Assembly (NCBI GenBank): GCA_002070955.1
Contig: MWEK01000011.1
Location: forward strand, 62,001 to 126,000
From: Planctomycetes bacterium ADurb.Bin069
GTDB taxonomy: Bacteria; Planctomycetota; UBA8108; UBA8890; UBA8898
Direction of reading: 5' to 3'
DNA length: 64,000 nucleotides
In this document: positions 31,826-38,993 of the stretch, one piece after another
Layout of the letters: the number at the start of each line of letters is the position of its first letter
How positions within the stretch are numbered: the first letter of the stretch is position 1
Notes under the pieces: generated by a model
The model's input: the letters and a program-made list of their open reading frames with translations, nothing else
What the model was told of the DNA's origin: nothing
Database searches by the model: none
Translations under genes and position numbers: made by a program

Positions 31826-32284
31826 TTATCGGGCTTCGCGCGGGGGCGTGGGGCGGCGGGTCTGCCCGGCGGAACGACGCGCGGCGGCGCGGGCCGGTTG
31901 CTCCGCGATGCCGATGGCCTGGGCCACGGCGTGGGAGCCGCAATGGGAGATCGACACCAGGACGCGCGCCACGCCGAGCGCCGCGGCGCGCCGCGCGGCG
32001 GATCCGTGCAGCTCGCAGAGCGGCTCGCCGGAGTCCCCGGCGCGGATTTCGATGGACGCCAGCGGCACGCCGGCGAAAAGACCGCAACCGAGCACCTTGA
32101 GCACGGCTTCCTTGGCGGCGAAACGTCCCGCCAGGTAGGGGACGGGGTCGCGGCGCGCGGCGGCGCCCGCGCGCTCCCGCTCCCCGTAGACGCGGGCGAG
32201 GAAACGCGGTCCGAAGCGCGCGAAGACCCGGCGGACCCGGGCGATCTCGATGATGTCGATTCCGCAGGCGATCACTGGGTTCAT
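31826..32284 (-). CDS. acpS: Holo-[acyl-carrier-protein] synthase
   Basis: The 152-residue protein has the AcpS motifs ACGIDIIEIARVRRVFARFG (Mg/CoA binding) and GRFAAKEAVLKVLG. It transfers 4'-phosphopantetheine from CoA to acyl carrier protein in fatty acid synthesis. The start is ATG 32284, which places GIDIIE at residues 8-13 as in the family. The C-terminal 25 residues beyond the fold are Arg/Ala-rich and probably disordered. It leads a minus-strand run (acpS, small protein, Xer). Confidence 0.9.
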   Translation of the reverse strand: MNPVIACGIDIIEIARVRRVFARFGPRFLARVYGERERAGAAARRDPVPYLAGRFAAKEAVLKVLGCGLFAGVPLASIEIRAGDSGEPLCELHGSAARRAAALGVARVLVSISHCGSHAVAQAIGIAEQPARAAARRSAGQTRRPTPPREAR

Positions 32285-32362
32285 GGCGGCCCCGATGGGT
32301 TCCGTCCCGGACGAGCGGCGCGGCCGGATCAGCGGCGTCCGCCGCATCCGCGGAACGGGTAT

Positions 32363-32391
32363 CAGGATACGCGGGCGCGCCGGAACGAGCA
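32363..32391 (-). promoter_or_regulatory. Putative promoter of the acpS-xer run
   Basis: Minus strand TTGCTC (32386-32391), a 17-bp spacer and TATCCT (32363-32368), about 80 bp upstream of ATG 32284. It is divergent from the strong promoter at 32419. Confidence 0.5.
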
Positions 32392-32418
32392 AGGGCCGCG
32401 GGGCGGGAAGCAGGCTGC

Positions 32419-32447
32419 TTGACACCGATCCGGCGGGCGGCTAAAAT
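32419..32447 (+). promoter_or_regulatory. Near-consensus promoter of the TPR/alpha-CTD gene
   Basis: TTGACA (32419-32424), a 17-bp spacer and TAAAAT (32442-32447), 11 of 12 consensus positions. The leader to TTG 32570 is about 115 bases. Confidence 0.8.
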
Positions 32448-32569
32448 CCCCCGGATGCGTCCAACCGCCGCGCAAAGCGAATGCGCGGCAGGCCTCTTTC
32501 CGTGTGTGCCCATGGGCGGACGCCGCGCCGTCGCGGGCGGCGGCAACCCTCGCAGAGGAGGAAGCGGTC

Positions 32570-33922
32570 TTGGCTGAACACACCGAACTGAAGTCGCTGC
32601 GTGACACCGTGGTGCAGGAAGACTGTGCCGAGGGGACGTTCGCCTCGATCCGGACGCGGGTGTTCGCCTCGCCGGCCGGCTTGGATGAACTGCGCGAGAT
32701 CCTGCGCACCTGGGAGGACGGCAAGGTCGCCGACGCCTTCCGCCGCAAGACCGACGCGCAGGTCGTGCGCGGATACCTCCATTATCTGAACGGCGAGTTG
32801 GAGCGCGCCGAAGAGGTGCTGCGGGGCGTCAAGAGCCACCCCTGGGGCGGTTATTGGCTGGCGCGCGCGCTTTTCGACATGGCGCGGCGGCAGGAGGCAT
32901 GCGCGGTCGCGGGCGAGCTGCGCCAGCAGCACCCCGACTCCGAGGAGATCGCGTGGCTGCTGGCCGACATGCAGTTGCATACGGGCGCCGAGGACAAGGC
33001 CGCGACGCTGATCGCGGCGCTGCAGTCCAAGGCCGGCGAGTCGAGCCGCGGGTGGTTCTTCACGGGGTTGCTGGCCGAGAAGCGGGGCGAGTACAACGCC
33101 GCGCTCGAAGCCTACGAGAAGGCGGTGGCGCTGGACGGGACCAACGTCCGGGCGCTCTTCCAGCTAGCGTACCTGGGGTCGCGCTGCAGCGAAGATGCCG
33201 AGGAGGCGATCGCGTACTACAAGGCCTGCGTCGCGCAGGTCCCGTGCCACGTGAACGCCCTGATAAACCTAGGCCTGGCCTACGAGGATGCGGGGAGGTA
33301 CGAGGACGCGATCAAGAGCTACAGTTCCGTGCTGCGCTTCTATCCCGCGCACCCCCGCGCCAAGCTCTACCTGGAAGATGCGAAGGCTTCCACCACGATG
33401 TACTACGACCGCGAGCGCGAGAAGCAGCTTTCGCAGCAGAACCAGATCCTCAGGATGCCCATGTCGGAGTTCGAACTGTCGGTGCGCAGCCGCAACTGCC
33501 TGGCGAAGATGAACATCGAGACGCTGGGCGACCTGATCATGAAGACGCGCAGCGAGCTCTTGTCATACAAGAATTTCGGCGAGACGTCGCTCGCCGAGAT
33601 CGAGGAGATCCTCCGCCAGAAAGGTTTGCGCCTCGGGCAGGGCGCGGCGGAGGAGGGGGCGCCGCCGCCGCTCTTCGCCGAGGAGGCCCCGCCCGCCGAG
33701 GTGGAGCCGGGCGTGGATCCCGAGGTCCTCAACCGTTCGGTCGAGTCGCTCAACCTGTCGATCAGGAGCCGCCGCTGCATGGAGCGCCTCAAGATCAAGA
33801 CGGTGCGGGATCTGGCCTCCAAGAGCGAGATCGAAATCATGTCCGCAAAGAACTTCGGCGTGACTTCCCTCAACGAGGTCAAAGCCAAGCTCGCGGAATT
33901 GGGCCTCGCTCTGCGCACCTGA
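32570..33922 (+). CDS. TPR protein with two RNA polymerase alpha-CTD-like domains
   Basis: The 450-residue protein starts at TTG 32570, set by GAGGAGGAAG just upstream. Residues about 60-290 are TPR helical hairpins (SRGWFFTGLLAEKRGEYNAA, AYEKAVALDGTNVRALFQLA, NALINLGLAYEDAGRYEDAI). Two domains resembling the C-terminal domain of RNA polymerase alpha follow at about 299-356 (LSVRSRNCLAKMNI, KNFGETSLAEIEEIL) and 394-450 (LSIRSRRCMERLKI, KNFGVTSLNEVKAKL), joined by an acidic linker. Positions matching E. coli alpha Arg265, Gly296, Ser299 and Glu302 are kept in both, and Asn268 in the first; Lys298 is Thr in both. It may bind UP-like DNA or compete with alpha-CTD. A strong promoter lies upstream; ruvA follows 11 bp downstream. 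Confidence 0.85.
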   Translation: MAEHTELKSLRDTVVQEDCAEGTFASIRTRVFASPAGLDELREILRTWEDGKVADAFRRKTDAQVVRGYLHYLNGELERAEEVLRGVKSHPWGGYWLARALFDMARRQEACAVAGELRQQHPDSEEIAWLLADMQLHTGAEDKAATLIAALQSKAGESSRGWFFTGLLAEKRGEYNAALEAYEKAVALDGTNVRALFQLAYLGSRCSEDAEEAIAYYKACVAQVPCHVNALINLGLAYEDAGRYEDAIKSYSSVLRFYPAHPRAKLYLEDAKASTTMYYDREREKQLSQQNQILRMPMSEFELSVRSRNCLAKMNIETLGDLIMKTRSELLSYKNFGETSLAEIEEILRQKGLRLGQGAAEEGAPPPLFAEEAPPAEVEPGVDPEVLNRSVESLNLSIRSRRCMERLKIKTVRDLASKSEIEIMSAKNFGVTSLNEVKAKLAELGLALRT

Positions 33923-33933
33923 GGCGCGCCCGC

Positions 33934-34518
33934 GTGTACCACCACGTCCGCGGCACGCTTGTCGCCCTGACTCCCAGCACGGCCGTCGTCGAGGCGGGCG
34001 GGGTCGGGTTCCAGGTCGAGATTCCCTTCCGGGTCGTCAAGGATCTCGAGCCCCGCATCGGGAACGAGGTCTTCCTGTACGTCGTGCCGTACTTCCGGGA
34101 GGACGCGCAGCGCATGTTCGGGTTTCTGTCGGAGGTCGATCGAGATTATTTTAAATTAATTACCAGCGTCCGCGGGCTCGGCCCCGCGCACGCGCTGGCG
34201 TTGCTCTCGGGACTCTCGTCGGCGGATATCCACGGGGCGATCGCCAAGGAGAAGCCCGAAATCCTGCGGCAGGTTCGGGGCATCGGCGCGAAGACGGCGG
34301 AGCGCATCGTCATGGAATTGCGGGAAAAAGTGCCGTTTCCGCCCCCCGGCGCGGAGGAAACGGCGACGGGCGATGAAATCGAGACGGCCAGGCTGGCGCT
34401 CCAGGGCATCGGCTACAGCCGGCAGGAATCCGTGGCCGCGGTGAAGAAAGCGGTGGATGCGCTCCCGGGAGCCGGCGCGGCGGAATGGATCAGGCACGCC
34501 CTGCGCGCGCGCCCCTGA
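33934..34518 (+). CDS. ruvA: Holliday junction branch migration protein RuvA
   Basis: The 194-residue protein has the RuvA layout: an OB-fold domain I (YHHVRGTLVALTPSTAVVEA, GVGFQVEIPF), two helix-hairpin-helix motifs (LITSVRGLGPAHALALLSG and VRGIGAKTAERIVMELREK) and a small C-terminal UBA-like domain III (ARLALQGIGYSRQESVAAVK) that contacts RuvB. It binds Holliday junctions and targets the RuvB motor. The start is GTG 33934, 11 bp after the TPR/alpha-CTD gene, so it is probably expressed from the same promoter. No ruvB or ruvC follows, which is less common than a ruvAB pair. Confidence 0.92.
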   Translation: MYHHVRGTLVALTPSTAVVEAGGVGFQVEIPFRVVKDLEPRIGNEVFLYVVPYFREDAQRMFGFLSEVDRDYFKLITSVRGLGPAHALALLSGLSSADIHGAIAKEKPEILRQVRGIGAKTAERIVMELREKVPFPPPGAEETATGDEIETARLALQGIGYSRQESVAAVKKAVDALPGAGAAEWIRHALRARP

Positions 34519-34570
34519 GGCCGGGGACGGGGAGCGTGGCCGTCTTTTTCCGTCGCGGCCGATTTTTTGG

Positions 34571-34600
34571 TTGACACGCCGGCACCCTCCAGGCTATAAA
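34571..34600 (+). promoter_or_regulatory. Strong promoter of the secreted 314-aa protein
   Basis: TTGACA (34571-34576), an 18-bp spacer and TATAAA (34595-34600), about 100 bp upstream of GTG 34704. Confidence 0.75.
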
Positions 34601-34703
34601 ACCCCCCAAGAAGTGAGGAGCGAGTCAAATCTCCGGCGGGAGCCGGGTCCCGGCCGGCGCTTGGATTGTTTCCTCCGTGAAGCTGTGCAGAAGAGGAGCC
34701 TGC

Positions 34704-35648
34704 GTGTACAGCCAACGGAAGAAGATTTCCTTGGCGGCTTTAGCCCTGTTGTGGCTGGCGGCGGCGCGCTGCGGCGCCGACAGCGAGGGGGATCCTACCT
34801 GCCAGGCGCCCGATGCCAAGCGCTACGACGGCGTCGGCGTCAGGGCGATCCCGCGGCCGCCCGAGCCGCGCCGGGAGCGTAGGCCCGCGGCGGTGTTCAC
34901 GCTGCGCCGGGAAAACGAGGCGCCGGTCGTCAGCGGAGAAGAGAACGCGTACGACGCCTACGTCACGCGGAGCAATCGCCCCTTCACGCCGGCGCGCGTA
35001 GCGCGCCTGAGCGAGACGATCCTAAACGAGGGGCTTCGGGTGCTCAAGCGCCAGGCGCGCGGCGCGCTCCGGGCCGAGTGCATCGACGGGGTCAACGTCG
35101 ACTGGGTGCGGTACCACGAGGGCGTGCAAATCCTCAACAAGCTCCGCTGGGGAGCCGAAGCGCGACCCTGGCGCTTCCAGTACGACGCCATCGCTCCCGA
35201 CCTGTACGGCCGCTACGATTCGGAGTGGGACGACATTCACCTAGCCCAATGGGGGCCGCTTACCATCACCGACAGCGGCGCCATTGATGTGGACACGAGT
35301 TTGGAGGGGCTCCAAAAGTTCTGGACGGCGGGTTTCGAGGACGTGGAGGTGGCGCCGGACCCCGTGCGCGAACCCCGCCGCCTGCTCGTCGGCCAGACGG
35401 TGCGATTGTCCCACAAGATCAATCTCCGCGTGTCGAGCTCCGCGCTCCTGAAGACGTTCTACCGGGAGAAACCGGAGGGTTGGGGCGGCAGCGCGCTGCA
35501 CTCGGCGCGCTACGTGCGGGTCGCGGTCGGGCTCGATTTTCATACCGATATCCTCAAGCGCCGGTATTTGGATGCCGACTTGGAAGCCAGGTACTACCCG
35601 AGCGGTAAGTGGGTGGCGTTCTTGAACGTCGCCTTTCTCGATTGGTAG
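34704..35648 (+). CDS. Secreted protein of unknown function
   Basis: The 314-residue protein starts at GTG 34704 with AAGAGGAG five bases upstream; an in-frame GTG at 34677 would only lengthen the n-region. The signal is SLAALALLWLAAARCGA, which might be cut by signal peptidase I. The mature chain has an Arg/Pro-rich first part and then helices and strands ending in LEARYYPSGKWVAFLNVAFL and a C-terminal DW. The last 90 residues (VGQTVRLSHKINLRVSSSAL and following) look like beta hairpins that may sit in the outer membrane. I do not recognise the family. It has its own strong promoter and is followed by the tRNA-His terminator on the other strand. Confidence 0.65.
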   Translation: MYSQRKKISLAALALLWLAAARCGADSEGDPTCQAPDAKRYDGVGVRAIPRPPEPRRERRPAAVFTLRRENEAPVVSGEENAYDAYVTRSNRPFTPARVARLSETILNEGLRVLKRQARGALRAECIDGVNVDWVRYHEGVQILNKLRWGAEARPWRFQYDAIAPDLYGRYDSEWDDIHLAQWGPLTITDSGAIDVDTSLEGLQKFWTAGFEDVEVAPDPVREPRRLLVGQTVRLSHKINLRVSSSALLKTFYREKPEGWGGSALHSARYVRVAVGLDFHTDILKRRYLDADLEARYYPSGKWVAFLNVAFLDW

Positions 35649-35664
35649 CGGCGCCGCCGGCGAC

Positions 35665-35692
35665 AAAAAAGCCCTGCACCTTCGTGCAGGGC
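35665..35692 (-). terminator. Intrinsic terminator of tRNA-His
   Basis: On the minus strand a perfect 9-bp stem GCCCTGCAC/GTGCAGGGC with GAAG loop (35671-35692) is followed by TTTTTT (35665-35670). It is the clearest intrinsic terminator in the window. Confidence 0.9.
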
Positions 35693-35700
35693 ATCGCTGC

Positions 35701-35778
35701 TGGGGAGAGTGAGGAGATTTGAACTCCCGGCCTCCAGGGCCACAACCTGGCGCTCTGTCCAACTGAGCTACACTCTCC
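35701..35778 (-). tRNA. tRNA-His (anticodon GTG)
   Basis: Minus strand cloverleaf with acceptor GAGAGTG/CACTCTC, D arm, anticodon arm CCAGG-TTGTGGC-CCTGG with anticodon GTG, and T arm with AGTTCAAATCT. The encoded G at position -1 (35778) opposite C73 is the specific tRNA-His identity pair. CCA is encoded. Confidence 0.95.
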
Positions 35779-35884
35779 GCCGAATCTATGGTTTGCGTTT
35801 TGCCCAGGCTGCGGGCGCATGACGCTCGAAAGCGCCCCGCGGCAGGACGTTGAACCGTGCGCGCCGCCTGCCCGCATCCCAAGA

Positions 35885-35912
35885 ATGGTAGCGGCCGATT
35901 ACCCGCTGTCAA
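35885..35912 (-). promoter_or_regulatory. Putative promoter of tRNA-His
   Basis: Minus strand TTGACA (35907-35912), a 16-bp spacer and TACCAT (35885-35890), directly after the DUF4159 stop. Predicted leader of about 100 bases to the tRNA 5' end at 35778. Confidence 0.65.
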
Positions 35913-35919
35913 GCACCCG

Positions 35920-36558
35920 TCAACCCTCCCCGCCGAGCAGCGCGTAGAGGAAGATATTCGCCGCGAGGTGCCGGGCGTTCTCGATTTCGTGTCCCGTGCA
36001 GCAGCAGCAGTCGGGCAGCGCGGCCGTGTCGTTGAGGCCGGCGGGCGAGTAGATGCAGGCGACGCGCCCCTCGATGACGAGGGCGTGCAGCACGGCGACT
36101 TCGCCGTTCCCGAGGACGGGCCGGGCGCAGGGAAACAGAAAGGTGAAGACGGGATGCTCCTCGGGCAGCGGCTCGAGCGCCGCCTCGGGAACGAGCTCGG
36201 CGAGCGTCTCGCGGAAGGAGGCATCCCAGGCGGCGGAGGAGCAGCCCGCGGACGCGAGCACGAAGCCGCCGCCCCGCAGATAGCTCCGCAGGTGCTGCTT
36301 CTCCGCGGCGTCCAGGCGAAAGCCGCCCTCGCCGCTCAGGAGGCAGAAGGGATAGTCCAGCAGGTCGGACGCCGCGAGCGGCGCCGCGGCGAGCCGTTCC
36401 GGAACCGCGATCGGCGTGTGCGCCGCGGCCAGCTCGAGGAACGCCGTGCTGAAACAGCGCGCCGAGTCGCCCTGGCCGTAGACGATGGCCGCGGCCGGGC
36501 AGGGTGGGGCGTTTTCGGGCGGAAGCGCGGCGGCGCACAGGAGCAGGGCAGCGATCAT
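35920..36558 (-). CDS. DUF4159-family protein of the MoxR/Bat-like operon
   Basis: The 212-residue protein starts at ATG 36558, overlapping the stop of the preceding gene as ATGA. A signal peptide (MIAALLLCAAALPPENAPP) is followed by a glutamine-amidotransferase-like alpha/beta domain of DUF4159 type: YPFCLLSGEGGFRLDAAEKQ, LRSYLRGGGFVLASAG and LPEEHPVFTFLF, ending LAANIFLYALLG. DUF4159 proteins in Planctomycetes and Bacteroidetes sit at the end of MoxR-DUF58-VWA operons. The catalytic Cys-His pair of true amidotransferases is not evident. A short Cys run (CCCCTG) lies near residue 190. It is the last gene of the operon. Confidence 0.75.
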   Translation of the reverse strand: MIAALLLCAAALPPENAPPCPAAAIVYGQGDSARCFSTAFLELAAAHTPIAVPERLAAAPLAASDLLDYPFCLLSGEGGFRLDAAEKQHLRSYLRGGGFVLASAGCSSAAWDASFRETLAELVPEAALEPLPEEHPVFTFLFPCARPVLGNGEVAVLHALVIEGRVACIYSPAGLNDTAALPDCCCCTGHEIENARHLAANIFLYALLGGEG

Positions 36559-38993
36559 CGGTTCTCCTCCTCGGCTCCCCTTCGTCGGAGGGCGGACTCG
36601 AGCTCGACCGCCAGGCGGCGGTAGAAATCTCCCCGCTCCGCGCGCACGGTAGGACGGGGCGGGGCCGCGAACACCAGCGGCGCCGCGAGGGGGAGCTTCT
36701 CCTCGGTGGGCGGAGGCGGCGGGATGCCCGGCCCCCACAGGGCCACGCGTTCGTCGCCGAGACCCAGTGCGCGCCGGGCGGCGAATTCGTCGGCCAGGGA
36801 CGCCGCCAGCGACGCCAGATCGAGGCGCGCGAAGGAGCCGTGGGCGGCGATGGCCGCCGGTATTTGCGCGAGCATGGTCTGCGCCGACAGGGCGGCGTCG
36901 AGGGCGCGCATGCGCTCGCCGCGGCGGAGCGCCGCGGAAGCCTCCGCGAGAGCCTCGTCCAGCGCGCGGTCCCCGAGCAGGGCGGCGATGCGCTCGGCGA
37001 GGGACGCGAGCTCCCGGGGAGCAGAGGCTTGGAGCGCGGGCGCGAGGCGGGCGGCGGCCGCCTTGATGGCATCCTCCTCCGCCGCGACCGCATCTCCTTC
37101 GGCGGAATGTCGCATCCGCCCGCAGGCGTCGTCCTGGCGCTCGGCGAGGCCCGCCGCCTCGGCAAGGCACCGGAGAAACGGTTGGGCCGCCGCGAGCGCA
37201 TCCGCATCGGGCGTGATGTTCATGAGAAGGCCGATGAGCTCGTCGAGGAAGTACTCGACCATGGCGAGCCACGCGCGGCGCGTGTCCGGCTCGCCGGACG
37301 GGCGGGCGCGTCGGAGCGCGGCGAGGCCCAGCCCGCGGTCGGTGATCGGCCCGACCAGCGCGCCTTCCTCGGCCAGGAGAGGGTCGGAGGCCAGGACGTC
37401 GATCGCCGCCAGGATCGCGTCGAGGGCCGCCGCGAGCTCGGTGTCGTCCCGGGCTTCGCCGGGGCGCGCGGTCCGCAGGGCGATGCAGCGCGCTTTGGCC
37501 TCCCTGGCGGCGGAGAGCACCGCCGCGATGCGGCGCGCCAAGAGAACGAGCGCATCGCCGCGGCGGAGGAGCGCGAAGGCGGCGCGGTCGACCACGCGGA
37601 TCACGCGCGGCAGGCTCTCCACGGTGCGCGGCGCGGGCGTCCGGTTGTCGGTGGCCGAGGCGCTGACGGTGAGCTTCGAGGCGCCGGACGCCTGGAACTC
37701 GGCGGCCATGGAGAAGCGGCCGGCGCCGTTCGGAAAGCTGGTCTGGACGCCGCCGGGAGTACGGAGCGTGACGGCGGCCAGGCCGAAGTCATCGCTCGCA
37801 TCGAGCGCGACCGGCACGCGGCTGCCCTCGCAGGCCACGAGGAGCGGCGGCGGGAAGGAGAACATGATGCGCGGGGGATCGTCGGGGATGCACTCGCAGA
37901 GGAGCGCGCGCCGCGCGGCGGCGCTCTCGCCGACGGCGAGCCTTAACGTTCCGCCTTCGTCGATGCGAAGCTCGCCGGCGAGGACATCGCCGCGGGGCAG
38001 CAGCGCGCCGCGGGCGCGCACCGCCGTGCCCGTCGTGAAGGTGAACTCGCCCCGCGCGGCGTTGCGCGCCGAGACCAGCGCCGTGACGTTCGTGCCGGCG
38101 AGGACCTCGAAGCGGTCGGCCTCAACGGCGACGCGCTGCGGCGGGCGACCGGTGTACGCCGGGAATTCGAGGAGCAGCTCCACCGAGGCGATCCGCGCGC
38201 CGGACGCGACGGAGACGCGCCGCGGCTCGCTCGCGAAGGGTCCGTCTCGAAGGGTGAGAATCGTCTCTTCCGCCAGATCGGCGAGTTCCCCGACGAAACG
38301 CGCGCCGCCCGTCCGAAGGAGCGGCAGGGTGCGCGCATGGGCGCCGCGCGCTTCGAGGCGGACTTCGTCGTAGGGTTGTGGAACGAGGGCCTCGACGGCG
38401 AGGGCCCCTTCGTAGGGGACCTCGTAGCCGTCGGGCGGCCACACCCAGACGAAGTGGCCGGGAGAGAGCCGCGGCGCCTGGGTCCACGGCGCGAGGAGGC
38501 GCGCGACCTGGTGGCGCGCCGCGCCGCCGCCCAGCCCGGCCGCGGCGCCCGCGCAGAGGAGACAGGCCAGCAGCGCCAGCGCCGGGCGCGCGATGGGCGG
38601 GACGGGAACCGCGCGCGCGGACCAGAAGGCCTCGACGGCGCGGATCTCCGCGGCGGCGAGCTCCGCGCTTCCGGGCAGGCGGTCGCGCGCCGCGGCGAGT
38701 TCATAGGCGTTCAGCGTGCGGCCGCCGCCGCCGCGGGCATCCAAGTAGCGCGCCGCCAGCTCGGCGCGGGCGCGGAAGACGCGGACGGCGCGGTGGGCGC
38801 GGAAAACGGCGAGCGCCGCCAGGGCGGCGGGCACGGTCCACCTGACCGCGTCCGGCAGCGGCCACCGGTGGTCAAACCACGCGCTTGCCGCGGCAATGGC
38901 GGCGGCGGCGGCCAGAAAGACCGCGGCGTGCGCGCACGCCGCCGCCAGACACAGCCGCCGACCGATGCGCCGGAGGAGATCAGGCAGCCGCAT
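36555..38993 (-). CDS. Large membrane protein of the MoxR/Bat-like operon (DUF4175-like)
   Basis: The 812-residue protein starts at ATG 38993 with GGAGG upstream and overlaps the preceding gene by 14 bp. Two membrane segments near the N-terminus (about 18-38 and 50-66) and one near 135-155 (PALALLACLLCAGAAAGLGG) anchor it. A large periplasmic part with Ig-like beta domains follows (for example VWVWPPDGYEVPYEGALAVE, VELLLEFPAYTGRPPQ, LDASDDFGLAAVTLRTPGG), typical of the DUF4175-type proteins. The last 300 residues are helical and end DFYRRLAVELESALRRRG. It probably forms an envelope complex with the two VWA proteins. Molecular function unknown. Confidence 0.75.
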   Translation of the reverse strand: MRLPDLLRRIGRRLCLAAACAHAAVFLAAAAAIAAASAWFDHRWPLPDAVRWTVPAALAALAVFRAHRAVRVFRARAELAARYLDARGGGGRTLNAYELAAARDRLPGSAELAAAEIRAVEAFWSARAVPVPPIARPALALLACLLCAGAAAGLGGGAARHQVARLLAPWTQAPRLSPGHFVWVWPPDGYEVPYEGALAVEALVPQPYDEVRLEARGAHARTLPLLRTGGARFVGELADLAEETILTLRDGPFASEPRRVSVASGARIASVELLLEFPAYTGRPPQRVAVEADRFEVLAGTNVTALVSARNAARGEFTFTTGTAVRARGALLPRGDVLAGELRIDEGGTLRLAVGESAAARRALLCECIPDDPPRIMFSFPPPLLVACEGSRVPVALDASDDFGLAAVTLRTPGGVQTSFPNGAGRFSMAAEFQASGASKLTVSASATDNRTPAPRTVESLPRVIRVVDRAAFALLRRGDALVLLARRIAAVLSAAREAKARCIALRTARPGEARDDTELAAALDAILAAIDVLASDPLLAEEGALVGPITDRGLGLAALRRARPSGEPDTRRAWLAMVEYFLDELIGLLMNITPDADALAAAQPFLRCLAEAAGLAERQDDACGRMRHSAEGDAVAAEEDAIKAAAARLAPALQASAPRELASLAERIAALLGDRALDEALAEASAALRRGERMRALDAALSAQTMLAQIPAAIAAHGSFARLDLASLAASLADEFAARRALGLGDERVALWGPGIPPPPPTEEKLPLAAPLVFAAPPRPTVRAERGDFYRRLAVELESALRRRGAEEENR

